NCBI RefSeq assembly: GCF_014644495.1
Contig: NZ_BMKU01000005.1
Location: 215,011 to 279,010 of the forward strand
Direction of reading: 5' to 3'
Source: Pseudarthrobacter polychromogenes
Lineage (GTDB): Bacteria > Actinomycetota > Actinomycetes > Actinomycetales > Micrococcaceae
DNA: 64,000 bases
The position numbers and the translations under genes were made by a program. This document shows positions 39,595 through 48,681 of the stretch, one piece after another. The notes below the pieces were generated by a model. It saw only the letters and a program-made list of their open reading frames with translations. It was not told the origin of the DNA and made no database searches. The stretch's first letter is position 1. Each line of letters opens with the position of its first letter.

Positions 39595-40476
39595 ATGAGT
39601 AATCGAACTGAGTCCTACCTGGTGGGACTGGTCGGCGATGGTGTGATGCCGTCACTCACCCCGCCCATGCACGAGCGCGAAGGGGATGTGCAGGGCCTGC
39701 GCTATCTCTACCGGCCCATCGACCTCGTGGAGCTCGGCCTTCCCGGCAAGTCCGTGGGAGAGCTGCTGCGCAGTGCCAGGAACCTCGGTTTCAACGGCCT
39801 GAACATCACCCACCCCTGCAAGCAGCTGGTCCTGCAGCACCTGGATGAGGTAACCCCGGACGCCTTGCGGCTCGGTGCAGTCAATACCGTGGTGATCGAT
39901 GATGGCCGGTTCATAGGCCACAACACAGACTTTTCCGGCTTTGCCGCGGCCCTCTCCTCAGGACTTCCCGGCGCCAAGCTGGACCGCGTGGTCCAGCTGG
40001 GCGCCGGCGGGGCAGGTTCCGCCGTGGCCTACGCCCTCCTCACCGCCGGTGTCCGCCACCTGGACCTCGTGGACATGGACGCCGCCCGCTCCGCCGCCAG
40101 GGCGGCGGAACTGGCCGGCTTCTTCCCGGACAGCACCGTTGTGGCGCGCACGACGGCGGAGCTGCCGCAGCTGATGCCGCTGGCCGACGGCCTGGTGCAC
40201 TGCACCCCCGTGGGCATGGCCGCCCACCCCGGCGTTCCGCTGGACCTGGAGCTTCTGGAAGGACGCCACTGGGTTGCGGACATCGTGTACCGCCCCATCG
40301 ACACCGAACTCGTCCGGGGCGCCCGCGCCAAGGGCTGCGAGGTCCTGGACGGCGGCCGGATGGCTGTGGGCCAGGCCGCAGACGCCTTCCGCATCTTCAC
40401 GGGCCTGGAACCCGATCCGGACCGCATGCGCTCGCACTTCCTGGAGCTCGTGGCCGCAGAAGAGGTGGCTGCCTGA
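39595..40476 (+). CDS. NAD-type shikimate/quinate dehydrogenase
   Basis: 293 residues. The substrate domain has SLTPPMHERE, NITHPCKQ with the catalytic Lys, and HNTDFSGF with the catalytic Asp. The Rossmann domain has GAGGAGSAVAYALL, and the acidic VDMDAARS replaces the NRT/R-rich loop of NADP-dependent AroE, which points to NAD and a catabolic role. It should oxidise quinate to 3-dehydroquinate and shikimate to 3-dehydroshikimate. It heads the long operon and its stop overlaps the qsuB start by one base (TGATG). A paralogue lies at 50216-51088. Confidence 0.92.
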   Translation: MSNRTESYLVGLVGDGVMPSLTPPMHEREGDVQGLRYLYRPIDLVELGLPGKSVGELLRSARNLGFNGLNITHPCKQLVLQHLDEVTPDALRLGAVNTVVIDDGRFIGHNTDFSGFAAALSSGLPGAKLDRVVQLGAGGAGSAVAYALLTAGVRHLDLVDMDAARSAARAAELAGFFPDSTVVARTTAELPQLMPLADGLVHCTPVGMAAHPGVPLDLELLEGRHWVADIVYRPIDTELVRGARAKGCEVLDGGRMAVGQAADAFRIFTGLEPDPDRMRSHFLELVAAEEVAA

Positions 40477-42359
40477 TGCGCACCGGAATCGCTACCGTCT
40501 GCCTCTCCGGCACCCTGAAGGAGAAGATGCAGGCCTGTGCCATCGCAGGATTCGACGGCATCGAAATCTTTGAACAGGACCTGGTCACCTCGCCGCTGAG
40601 CCCGGGGGACGTGCGGGCCATGGCCGCAGACCTTGGCCTGGGGCTGGACCTCTACCAACCGTTCCGCGATTTCGACGGCGTGGCCCCGGACCTGCTGAAG
40701 GCGAACCTACGGCGGGCGGAGGCGAAGTTCAACCTGATGTCCCGCCTGGGCATGGACACCATCCTGGTCTGCTCGAACGTCGCCACGGCCACCATTGACG
40801 ACGACGGCCTGCGTGCCTCCCAGCTGGCGCAGCTGGCCGAACTTGCCGGCGACCACGGCATCAAGGTGGCGTACGAGGCCCTGGCCTGGGGCAAGCACGT
40901 GAACGACTACGAGCACGCCTACCGCCTGGTGGAGATGGTGGACCACCCCAACTTCGGCACCTGCCTGGACTCCTTCCACATCCTGTCCCGCAGCTGGGAC
41001 ACCGCGCCGATTGAAAAGCTCAACCCGGAAAAGATCTTCTTCGTCCAGGTTGCGGACGCCCCCCAACTCACCATGGATGTGCTGTCCTGGAGCCGCCACT
41101 ACCGCGTGTTCCCGGGCGAGGGGCAGTTCGAGCTGGCCAAGTTCATGGGCCACGTGGTCCGGGCGGGCTATTCCGGCCCGGTCTCCCTCGAGGTCTTCAA
41201 CGACGTCTTCCGCCAGTCCGACGTGGACCGCACAGCCGTGGACGCCATGCGCTCGCTCATTTGGCTGGAGGAACAGAGTGCCGCGTGGCTGGCAGGCAGC
41301 GCGGAAGCCGCAGGGGGAGGCAGTGCTGCCTCCCGGCGTCGTTATCCCATGGAACTCGCCACGCTGCCCAAGGTCAGCGAACCGGCGGGCTTCAACTTTG
41401 CCGAGGTCAAAGCTGACGATACCGCCCGGCTGGAGAAGCTCCTGGGGCAGCTCGGCTTCGGGTTCGAGGGCCGGCACCGCACCAAGGACGTGCAGCTGTG
41501 GACCATGGGCCAGGCGCGCGTGATCATCAACGAGCAGGCGGCATCGCACGCCGAACCGTCAATTGCCGCGTTGGGGTTCGACGTCGATTCACCCGTGATT
41601 GCCTCCGCCCGGGCCCAGCAGCTCAAGGCTCCCGTGGTTGCCCGCAAGGTCCAGGCCGACGAGGAAGTCTTCCAGGGCATCTCCGCGCCGGACTCAACGG
41701 AAATTTTCCTGTGCCAGGGCAGCCCTGACGGCACGGCAGCCTGGACCCGTGAATTCGGGGAAGGCCTGGAACACCGCGCTCCTTCCGGGGGGCCGGGTGC
41801 CGCTGCGGTCATCGACCATGTCAACCTTGCCCAGCCGTGGCAGCACTTCGACGAGGCCGTCCTGTTCTACACCAGCGCCCTGGCCCTGGAACCGCAGCCC
41901 TTCGCCGAAGTACCCAGCCCCAGCGGGCTGGTGCGCTCCCAGGTGATGACCACTTCGGACGCCGCCGTCCGGCTGGTGCTGAACCTGGCGCCGGTGCAGC
42001 AGGCCCGCAGCGAAGTCCGCAAGACCTACCAGGAGCACATCGCGTTCGCCGTGTGGGACCTCGTGGCCACCGCCCGGGCCGCCCGGGACCGCGGCCTCGA
42101 ATTCCTGCAGATCCCCGCGAACTACTACGAGGACCTGGACGCCCGGTTCGACCTCGACCCCGGGTTCCTGGCCACACTGCAGGAGCTCAACCTCCTCTAT
42201 GACCGCGATGCCGACGGCGAATTCCTCCACTTCTACACCGCCACGGTGGGCAGTGTGTTCTTTGAAATGGTGGAACGCCGCGGCGGCTACGACGGGTACG
42301 GGGCGCCCAACGCCCCAGTCCGGCACGCGGTCCAGTACGACTCCCTGCACCGGACCTGA
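40476..42359 (+). CDS. qsuB: 3-Dehydroshikimate dehydratase with C-terminal HPPD-like domain
   Basis: 627 residues. The N-terminal sugar-phosphate-isomerase TIM barrel (about 1-275) converts 3-dehydroshikimate to protocatechuate. It shows the metal ligands' context KVAYEALAWGKH, FGTCLDSFH, VQVADAP and SLEVFND. The C-terminal half (about 290-625) is a VOC/4-hydroxyphenylpyruvate dioxygenase-like domain that still has an HPPD-type facial triad: His448 in VIDHVNL, His521 in EHIAFAV and Glu597 in FFEMVERRGG. This is the QsuB/QuiC architecture. It directly precedes pcaH, so its product feeds straight into ring cleavage. Confidence 0.93.
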   Translation: MRTGIATVCLSGTLKEKMQACAIAGFDGIEIFEQDLVTSPLSPGDVRAMAADLGLGLDLYQPFRDFDGVAPDLLKANLRRAEAKFNLMSRLGMDTILVCSNVATATIDDDGLRASQLAQLAELAGDHGIKVAYEALAWGKHVNDYEHAYRLVEMVDHPNFGTCLDSFHILSRSWDTAPIEKLNPEKIFFVQVADAPQLTMDVLSWSRHYRVFPGEGQFELAKFMGHVVRAGYSGPVSLEVFNDVFRQSDVDRTAVDAMRSLIWLEEQSAAWLAGSAEAAGGGSAASRRRYPMELATLPKVSEPAGFNFAEVKADDTARLEKLLGQLGFGFEGRHRTKDVQLWTMGQARVIINEQAASHAEPSIAALGFDVDSPVIASARAQQLKAPVVARKVQADEEVFQGISAPDSTEIFLCQGSPDGTAAWTREFGEGLEHRAPSGGPGAAAVIDHVNLAQPWQHFDEAVLFYTSALALEPQPFAEVPSPSGLVRSQVMTTSDAAVRLVLNLAPVQQARSEVRKTYQEHIAFAVWDLVATARAARDRGLEFLQIPANYYEDLDARFDLDPGFLATLQELNLLYDRDADGEFLHFYTATVGSVFFEMVERRGGYDGYGAPNAPVRHAVQYDSLHRT

Positions 42360-42431
42360 GCCGGCCCGCCGAACCACTGTCCCCGCCGAACTGCCCAACG
42401 AATCACAACGAAAACCAGAAAGGAGCCAGCC

Positions 42432-43304
42432 GTGCCGGAAGAAACCAACGCCCAGCTTGATACCGACGAGTCTGTGCCGCCCGCCGAGCCGAAGGCCGCA
42501 CACATGCCCCTGGACCGCGCCATTGAAACCCAGGCTGACCTCAGCGCAGAGATCAACGCCCTGGGCGAAGCCTATGCACGGGCCCTCAAAGAGGGCTCCC
42601 CCGCCGAAACCCAGCCGCGGCTGGACTACCCGCCCTACCGCTCCAGCATCCTGCGGCACCCCACCAAGAGCCTGCACCACGCGGACCCGGAAACCATCGA
42701 GCTGTACTCGCCGGCCTTCGGCCACCAGGACGTGCACGCCCTCGAGTCCGATCTCACCATCCAGCACAACGGCGAGCCCCAGGGCGAGCGGATCATCGTG
42801 GCAGGCCGGGTCCTGGACGGGAACGGCCGCCCCGTTGCGGGCCAGCTCGTGGAGATCTGGCAGGCCAACTCCTCCGGCCGGTACATCCACAAGCGCGACC
42901 AGCACCCGGCGCCGATCGACCCGAACTTCACGGGCATCGGCCGCTGCATCACCGGCCCGGACGGGTCCTACCGGTTCACCACCATCAAGCCCGGGGCGTA
43001 CCCGTGGAAGAACCACCTGAACGCCTGGCGCCCGGCGCACATCCACTTCTCCCTGTTCGGAACCGAGTTCACCCAGCGGATCATCACCCAGATGTATTTC
43101 CCGGGCGACCAGCTGTTCCCGCTGGACCCGATCTACCAGACCATCGTGGACCAGGACGCCCGCGACCGGCTGGTGGCCACTTACGACCACAGCCTCACCG
43201 AGCCCGAGTGGGCCCTGGGCTACAACTGGGACATTGTCCTGACGGGCCCCAAGCGGACGTGGACCGAAAACGAGGCGCTTGGCGCAGAAAGTGATGAGGA
43301 GTAG
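42432..43304 (+). CDS. pcaH: Protocatechuate 3,4-dioxygenase beta subunit
   Basis: 290 residues from GTG 42432, which follows AAAGGAG. The iron(III) ligands are all present with the same spacing (39, 13, 2) as in Pseudomonas PcaH: Tyr151 (GRYIHK), Tyr190 (GAYPWKN), His203 and His205 (WRPAHIHFS). The N-terminal extension of about 50 residues is longer than in proteobacterial forms. With PcaG it opens the protocatechuate ring between the hydroxyls to give 3-carboxy-cis,cis-muconate. pcaG begins 4 bases after its stop. Confidence 0.96.
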   Translation: MPEETNAQLDTDESVPPAEPKAAHMPLDRAIETQADLSAEINALGEAYARALKEGSPAETQPRLDYPPYRSSILRHPTKSLHHADPETIELYSPAFGHQDVHALESDLTIQHNGEPQGERIIVAGRVLDGNGRPVAGQLVEIWQANSSGRYIHKRDQHPAPIDPNFTGIGRCITGPDGSYRFTTIKPGAYPWKNHLNAWRPAHIHFSLFGTEFTQRIITQMYFPGDQLFPLDPIYQTIVDQDARDRLVATYDHSLTEPEWALGYNWDIVLTGPKRTWTENEALGAESDEE

Positions 43305-43308
43305 GGAC

Positions 43309-43887
43309 ATGAGCAACCAGACCAAACTTGTCCCCACCCCGGGGCAGACCGTCGGACCGTTCTACGGCTACGCCCTGCCGTTCGAGAAGGACAACGAACT
43401 CCTGGCCCCCGGCTCGCCGGGCTCCATCCGCCTGCAGGGAACCGTCTACGACGGCTCCGGCCAGCCCATCCCGGACGCCATCCTGGAAATCTGGCAGCCC
43501 GACGCCGACGGCAACATCGTCCAGAAGACCGGGTCCCTGGTCCGCGACGGCTACACCTTTACCGGATGGGGCCGCGGCGCCGTGGGCAACTCCGGAGTCT
43601 TCACCTTCACCACCGTGAACCCGGGCCCCACCAAGCCGGTCCCAGGAAAACCGGCGGCGGCCCCCTTTATCTCCGTGGCCATCTTCGCCCGCGGGCTCAC
43701 CAACCGGCTCTTCACCCGCATCTACCTGCCCGAGGACACGGAGGCGCTGGCCAATGACCCGCTGCTCAGCTCCCTGGATCCCGAACGCAGCAGGACGCTG
43801 ATCGCACGCCGTGACGCCGACGGCGGCCTCACCTGGGACGTCCGCCTCCAGGGTGAGGGCGAAACAGTCTTCCTGGACTTCCAGTGA
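43309..43887 (+). CDS. pcaG: Protocatechuate 3,4-dioxygenase alpha subunit
   Basis: 192 residues from ATG 43309, after GAGGAG. Intradiol-dioxygenase fold (TPGQTVGPFYGYALPF, AILEIWQPDADGNI, FISVAIFARGLTNRLFTRIY). It lacks the iron-binding His pair, as expected of the alpha subunit, and forms the substrate-pocket wall of the PcaHG protomer. It overlaps pcaB by 4 bases (GTGA), which couples their translation. Confidence 0.95.
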   Translation: MSNQTKLVPTPGQTVGPFYGYALPFEKDNELLAPGSPGSIRLQGTVYDGSGQPIPDAILEIWQPDADGNIVQKTGSLVRDGYTFTGWGRGAVGNSGVFTFTTVNPGPTKPVPGKPAAAPFISVAIFARGLTNRLFTRIYLPEDTEALANDPLLSSLDPERSRTLIARRDADGGLTWDVRLQGEGETVFLDFQ

Positions 43888-45374
43888 CCGGGTCCGCCGG
43901 CCTGGGAGATGCGGACGCCTTCGGGGGAGAGGGCGACGCCGGCCTGCTCAGTCCCGTCTCGGCGTCGCCCCTGGTGGGTGCGCTGACGGGTGACCGGGCT
44001 GTGCTGGCGGCGATCCTCGCCGTCGAGTCCGGCTGGGCCGCCGTGCTGGAGAAGGTGGGCCTGGCGCCCGCCGGTTCCGCCGCCGTCGTCTCCGCCGCGG
44101 CCGAGCCCGGCAAGTACAGCGTGGCAGGCATCGCCCGCCGCGCCCAGGGCGGCGGTAACCCGGTGATCCCGCTGCTGGCGGACCTTCGGAAAAACGTCCA
44201 GGCGCTGGACGGCATCGGCATCGGCGCCGGAAAGGCAGTGCACACGTCCCTGACCAGCCAGGACGTTCTGGACACCGCCCTGATGCTGCTGGCACGCAAC
44301 ACCGTGGAGGCGCTGCTCGGCGACCTGAAACGCACGACGGCGGCACTCGCCAGTTTGGCGGAAGAACATGCGGACACGCTGTGCGTGGGCAGGAGCCTCA
44401 CCCAGCACTCGCTCCCCTTCACATTTGGCCTGCGGTCTGCGCAATGGTTCCACGGCGTTGCCGCCGCGGGACGCGAGCTGGAGGGCCTGGCCTATCCGGT
44501 CCAGTTCGGCGGCGCGGCAGGTACGCTTGCTGCGGGAACCGTGCTTACCTCCGGCTCACCGGCCACCCCCTTCAGCCTGGCCGACGCCCTGGCATCCCAG
44601 CTGGGCCTCGCCGCCGCTCCGGCTCCCTGGCACACCAACCGGCTGGTGGTCACGTCCCTGGGCAACGCCCTGGCGGCAGTGCTGGACGCGTTCGGCAAGA
44701 TCGCCGCGGATGTCCTGTTCCTGAGCAGGCCCGAGGTCGGCGAGCTGGCCGAGCCGCGCGCCGCCGGCCGCGGCGTCTCCTCTGCCATGCCGCAGAAACA
44801 GAACCCGGTGCTGTCCGTCCTGGTCCGCAGCGCGGCGCTGCAGGCACCCCAGCTCGTGGCCCAGCTGCACCTGGCGGCCGCCAACTTCAACGATGAGCGC
44901 CCGGACGCTGCGTGGCACACCGAGTGGCCCGCCCTCCGGCAGCTCCTGGCCCTGGCGCTGGGGGCGGCCGGGCACGCCCGCGAGCTCACCGAGGGCCTGC
45001 AGGCCTTCCCCGACGCGATGCGCCGCAACCTGGACCTCGCCGGCCCGCTGCTCCTGGCCGAGGGAGTGGGCGCGGCGGTGTCGCCCCTGCTGGAGGAGAA
45101 GTATGGCCTCACCGGGAAGGAGCAGCTGCAGGCCATCGTGGACCAGACTCTGCGGGCACCTTCCGGGGAGCAGGCGGCCACCTACCGCAAGCTGCTCCGC
45201 GACGCCGTGCCCGCCGGGGTGCTCACCGACCTCCGGCTCGAGGAACTCCTCAACCCCGCCAGCTACCTGGGCGAGGCGGCAAACATTTCCCGCCGTATCC
45301 TGGCCGCCTTCCCGGAATACGCGGCGCCCACTGCACTTCCCGATACCGATCCGAACGGAGACCCCCGTGGCTAA
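43884..45374 (+). CDS. pcaB: 3-Carboxy-cis,cis-muconate cycloisomerase
   Basis: 496 residues, fumarase/aspartase superfamily. The signature SSAMPQKQNPVLSVL (about residues 297-311) holds the catalytic serine loop, and LTSQDVLDTALML and GRSLTQHSLPFTFG are the other conserved regions. It converts 3-carboxy-muconate to 4-carboxymuconolactone. The C-terminus is somewhat longer than usual. GTG 43884 overlaps the pcaG stop, and its own end overlaps the pcaD start by 8 bases. Confidence 0.94.
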   Translation: MTGSAGLGDADAFGGEGDAGLLSPVSASPLVGALTGDRAVLAAILAVESGWAAVLEKVGLAPAGSAAVVSAAAEPGKYSVAGIARRAQGGGNPVIPLLADLRKNVQALDGIGIGAGKAVHTSLTSQDVLDTALMLLARNTVEALLGDLKRTTAALASLAEEHADTLCVGRSLTQHSLPFTFGLRSAQWFHGVAAAGRELEGLAYPVQFGGAAGTLAAGTVLTSGSPATPFSLADALASQLGLAAAPAPWHTNRLVVTSLGNALAAVLDAFGKIAADVLFLSRPEVGELAEPRAAGRGVSSAMPQKQNPVLSVLVRSAALQAPQLVAQLHLAAANFNDERPDAAWHTEWPALRQLLALALGAAGHARELTEGLQAFPDAMRRNLDLAGPLLLAEGVGAAVSPLLEEKYGLTGKEQLQAIVDQTLRAPSGEQAATYRKLLRDAVPAGVLTDLRLEELLNPASYLGEAANISRRILAAFPEYAAPTALPDTDPNGDPRG

Positions 45375-46185
45375 GCCTGCCCTGAAAGCCGCCCTGCTCT
45401 CGCCCCAGCGCCCCCTGGGTGACCACCCGCTGCTGGTGGTGGGACCCTCCCTGGGCACCTCCACCATCCTGTGGAACCGCACCGCCTCGGTGCTCGGCAA
45501 CGATGTGGACGTCGTTGCCTGGGACCTGCCCGGCCATGGGGTCTCACCCGCAGCCACCGGGACCTTCGATGTTGCCGCCCTGGCTGATGCCGTGGTGGAC
45601 CTCGTGGACTCCATCGCACCCGGAGAGGCCTTCCACTACGCGGGCGTCTCCCTGGGCGGTGCCACCGGCCTGCAGCTGGGCATTAAGCACGGGGAACGCC
45701 TCAAGAGCCTGTCCGTCCAGTGCAGCGGCGCCAAGCTGGGTACGCCCGAAGGGTGGCTGGAACGGGCTGAAACAGTCCGCAGCCAGGGCACCCCGGTGAT
45801 GATCCAGGGCTCGGCGGAACGCTGGTTCGCCCCCGGTTTCATGGAACGCGAGCCCGAACTCAGCAGCCGGCTCCTGCATGCCCTGCGCGACGCCGACCGG
45901 TTCAGCTATGCCTTCTGCTGCGAAGCACTGGCCGCGTTCGACGTCCGGGAGGACCTGGGCAGCATCCGGGTACCAACCCAGGTCATCGCCGGGGCGCTGG
46001 ACGGGGTGGCCCCGCCGTCGCTCGCTGAAGAAGTGGCGGCCGGCATCACGGCCGGAGGAGGGACGGCCACCGCTGTCACCCTGGAGGGCGTGGCCCACCT
46101 TGCCCCGGCCGAAGCCCCCGCCCACGTGGCCGAGCTGATGCGCAGCCTCATCACCTGGACCGAATCGCAGGGAGCAGCCAAGTGA
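45367..46185 (+). CDS. pcaD: 3-Oxoadipate enol-lactonase
   Basis: 272 residues from GTG 45367, within the end of pcaB. Alpha/beta-hydrolase with the nucleophile elbow GVSLGG (Ser near residue 97), the Asp in IAGALDGVAPP and the catalytic His in GVAHLAPAEAP. The oxyanion region is VVGPSLGTSTILW. It hydrolyses 3-oxoadipate enol-lactone to 3-oxoadipate. In many actinobacteria it is fused to PcaC as PcaL; here the two are separate neighbours that overlap by 4 bases. Confidence 0.93.
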   Translation: MAKPALKAALLSPQRPLGDHPLLVVGPSLGTSTILWNRTASVLGNDVDVVAWDLPGHGVSPAATGTFDVAALADAVVDLVDSIAPGEAFHYAGVSLGGATGLQLGIKHGERLKSLSVQCSGAKLGTPEGWLERAETVRSQGTPVMIQGSAERWFAPGFMEREPELSSRLLHALRDADRFSYAFCCEALAAFDVREDLGSIRVPTQVIAGALDGVAPPSLAEEVAAGITAGGGTATAVTLEGVAHLAPAEAPAHVAELMRSLITWTESQGAAK

Positions 46186-46661
46186 ACGGCACTGACGGGA
46201 AGAACCCCGAACGCAACGGCGCCGTCCAGCCCGGTGCCACCAGCCAGGACATTTACGACGGCGGCATGAAGGTGCGGCGCGAAGTGCTGGGCGACGCGCA
46301 CGTGGACCGGGCCAACGCCGCCAAGGACGAATTCACGGACGACTTCCAGGACATGATCACGCGGATCGCGTGGGGCGGGATCTGGACCCGGCCCGGCCTG
46401 ACGCGGCAAATGCGCTCCGCCGTCACCATCACCGCCATGGTGGCGCACGGGCACTGGGAAGAGCTGGCCATGCACATCCGGGCAGCCCTCACCAACGGAC
46501 TCAGCAGGGACGAGATCAAGGAAATCCTGCTGCAGACCGCCATCTACTGCGGAGTGCCCTCCGCGAATACGGCTTTCAAGACCGCCCAGCAGGTGTTTAA
46601 GGACATAGACGCGGACACCACCGCCCCACCCACCAACGAAACCCCCACCCCGCCCAACTAG
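46182..46661 (+). CDS. pcaC: 4-Carboxymuconolactone decarboxylase
   Basis: 159 residues. AhpD-like/CMD fold with GMKVRREVLGDAHVDRA, FQDMITRIAWGGIWTRPGL, then MVAHGHWEELAMHIRAAL and LLQTAIYCGVPSANTAF (split for description). It decarboxylates 4-carboxymuconolactone to the enol-lactone, the substrate of PcaD. GTG 46182 overlaps the pcaD stop. The C-terminal tail is low-complexity (Thr/Pro/Asn), and its last codons and TAG stop (PN-stop) lie inside a 66-bp palindromic repeat, so the tail may have been altered by insertion of that repeat. Confidence 0.94.
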   Translation: MNGTDGKNPERNGAVQPGATSQDIYDGGMKVRREVLGDAHVDRANAAKDEFTDDFQDMITRIAWGGIWTRPGLTRQMRSAVTITAMVAHGHWEELAMHIRAALTNGLSRDEIKEILLQTAIYCGVPSANTAFKTAQQVFKDIDADTTAPPTNETPTPPN

Positions 46662-46718
46662 GTAGCGCCAAGTGTCGTTATGAGCCTCCAAAACGACACT
46701 TACCGCTACCTAGTTGGG
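46653..46718. repeat. 66-bp palindromic repeat, copy 1
   Basis: A 66-bp imperfect palindrome starts CCCAACTAGGTAGCGC and ends GCTACCTAGTTGGG, with the inner arm AAGTGTCGTT pairing to AACGACACTT. Its reverse-complement copy at 59812-59877 differs at only 7 of 66 positions. It overlaps the end of pcaC and lies in the gap before pcaF, so it might affect mRNA stability or partial termination between the two halves of the operon. Confidence 0.85.
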
Positions 46719-46748
46719 CCGTACAGACAAAGATGTAGAGGAACAGTG

Positions 46749-47963
46749 ATGAACCAGGCTTTTGTGTACGACGCCGTGCGCACCCCGTTCGGCAAATTCG
46801 GATCCGGCCTCGCCGCCGTCCGCCCGGATGACCTCGCCGCGCACGTGATCAGCGAAACCGTGAAGCGGGCTCCTGCCCTGGATCCGGAGCGGATCGACGA
46901 GGTGGTCTTCGGCAACGCCAACGGCGCCGGCGAGGAGAACCGGAACATCGCCCGGATGGGCACGCTACTGGCCGGCCTGCCGGTCTCGATCCCGGGCACC
47001 ACGGTCAACCGGCTCTGCGGGTCCTCGCTGGACGCGGCGATCATCGCCTCCCGGCAGATCAACGCCGGCGACGCAGAGCTGATGCTGGTGGGCGGGGCGG
47101 AATCGATGTCCCGGGCCCCGTGGGTGCTGCCCAAGACCGAGAAGCCCTACCCGGCCGGCGACATGACCCTGGCCTCGACCACGCTGGGATGGCGCCTGGT
47201 GAACAAGGCCATGCCCAGGGAATGGACCATTTCCCTGGGCGAGGCCACCGAGCGGCTCCGCGAGAAGTACGGCGTGAGCCGCGAGCAGCAGGACGAATTC
47301 GCGGCGAACTCCCACAACCTCTCCGCCGCGGCGTGGGACGAGGGGTTCTACGACAACCTCGTCTCCCCGGTGCCGGGCACGGACCTGGTCCGGGACGAGG
47401 GCATCCGTGCCGGGTCCTCAGCGGAGAAGCTCGCCGGCTTGAAGACGGTGTTCCGCACCGAGGACGGCACGGTCACCGCCGGGAACGCGTCCCCGCTGTC
47501 CGACGGCGCCTCCGCGGCATGGGTGGGCTCCGAGGCTGCCGCCGGGCTGCTGGGGTTGGACCCGCTGGCCCGCATCGCCGGGCGCGGCGCGCACGCCAAC
47601 GACCCCCAGTACTTCGGGTACGCCCCGGTGGAGGCGGCGAACAAAGCACTCGCGAAGGCGGGCATCGGCTGGGACCAGGTGGGCGCCGTCGAACTTAACG
47701 AAGCGTTCGCCGCGCAGTCCCTGGCGTGCATCAACGCCTGGGGCATCGACCCCTCCATCGTGAACCGGCACGGAGGGGCGATCGCCATGGGCCACCCATT
47801 GGGTGCCTCCGGCACCCGCATCCTCGGCACCCTGGCCCGGTCCCTGCAGGCGTCCGGGGAACGCTGGGGCGTCGCGGCGATCTGCATCGGCGTTGGCCAG
47901 GGCCTGGCCGTGGTCCTCGAAAACGTCACCTCCTCCGCAGGCACCAGTACAGGAAAGGCATAG
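46749..47963 (+). CDS. pcaF: 3-Oxoadipyl-CoA thiolase
   Basis: 404 residues from ATG 46749, after GAGGAACAG. Thiolase with the acyl-accepting Cys90 in NRLCGSSLDA, the His of GGAIAMGHPLGASG and the C-terminal CIGVGQG. NEAFAAQSLACINAWG is the second thiolase signature. It cleaves 3-oxoadipyl-CoA to succinyl-CoA and acetyl-CoA, the last step of the pathway. pcaI begins 3 bases downstream. An in-frame ATG at 46680 lies inside the palindromic repeat and is not used. Confidence 0.95.
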   Translation: MNQAFVYDAVRTPFGKFGSGLAAVRPDDLAAHVISETVKRAPALDPERIDEVVFGNANGAGEENRNIARMGTLLAGLPVSIPGTTVNRLCGSSLDAAIIASRQINAGDAELMLVGGAESMSRAPWVLPKTEKPYPAGDMTLASTTLGWRLVNKAMPREWTISLGEATERLREKYGVSREQQDEFAANSHNLSAAAWDEGFYDNLVSPVPGTDLVRDEGIRAGSSAEKLAGLKTVFRTEDGTVTAGNASPLSDGASAAWVGSEAAAGLLGLDPLARIAGRGAHANDPQYFGYAPVEAANKALAKAGIGWDQVGAVELNEAFAAQSLACINAWGIDPSIVNRHGGAIAMGHPLGASGTRILGTLARSLQASGERWGVAAICIGVGQGLAVVLENVTSSAGTSTGKA

Positions 47964-47966
47964 GCA

Positions 47967-48680
47967 ATGCTGAACTTCGTAGAGTCGGTCCAGGAGGCCG
48001 TCTCCGGAATCAAGGACGGTTCCACCGTGATGATCGGAGGGTTCGGCAACGCCGGGCAGCCGTTCGAACTGATCGACGCGCTGCTGGACTGCGGCGCCAA
48101 GGACCTGACGGTGGTGAACAACAACGCCGGCCAGGGCGACCAGGGCCTGGCCCTGCTCATCAAGGAAGGCCGGGTCCGGAAAATGATCTGCTCCTTCCCG
48201 CGCCAGTCCGACTCCTGGCATTTCGACGCCAAGTACAAGGCCGGGCAGATCGAGCTGGAACTGGTGCCGCAGGGCAACCTGGCCGAGCGGATCCGGGCCG
48301 CCGGCGCGGGAATCGGCGGGTTCTTCACGCCCACCGGGTACGGCACCATGCTCGCCGAGGGCAAGGAAACCCGGATCATTGACGGCCGCGGCCAGGTGTT
48401 TGAGACCCCCATCCATGCCGACGTCGCCCTCATCAAGGCACTCAAGGCCGACGGCAAGGGCAACCTGGTGTACCGCAAGACTGCCCGGAACTTCGGCCCG
48501 ATCATGGCCGCGGCCGCGAAGCACACCATCGTCCAGGTGTCCGAGATCGTTCCCACCGGGGCGCTGGACCCGGAAAACGTGGTCACTCCCGGGATTTACG
48601 TCAATACTGTGGTCCGGGTTCCCGCTGCTGCCGGCAATACCGCCGGCAGCACCACTGGCACTGAAGAGAAGGTGGCCTGA
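47967..48680 (+). CDS. pcaI: 3-Oxoacid CoA-transferase (3-oxoadipate) subunit A
   Basis: 237 residues. The family I CoA-transferase alpha signature is present: GSTVMIGGFGNAGQPFELID with NNNAGQGDQGLALLI. RKMICSFPRQSDSW and GGFFTPTGYGTML follow. Together with PcaJ it moves CoA from succinyl-CoA to 3-oxoadipate. Its stop is one base before the pcaJ ATG. The C-terminal Ala/Gly/Thr tail is slightly longer than usual. Confidence 0.95.
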   Translation: MLNFVESVQEAVSGIKDGSTVMIGGFGNAGQPFELIDALLDCGAKDLTVVNNNAGQGDQGLALLIKEGRVRKMICSFPRQSDSWHFDAKYKAGQIELELVPQGNLAERIRAAGAGIGGFFTPTGYGTMLAEGKETRIIDGRGQVFETPIHADVALIKALKADGKGNLVYRKTARNFGPIMAAAAKHTIVQVSEIVPTGALDPENVVTPGIYVNTVVRVPAAAGNTAGSTTGTEEKVA

Positions 48681-48681
48681 G

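Noticed and set aside
41694..43337. Long minus-strand frame opposite qsuB and pcaH
   Set aside because: It is antisense to two enzymes with intact catalytic residues, and its product shows no domain.
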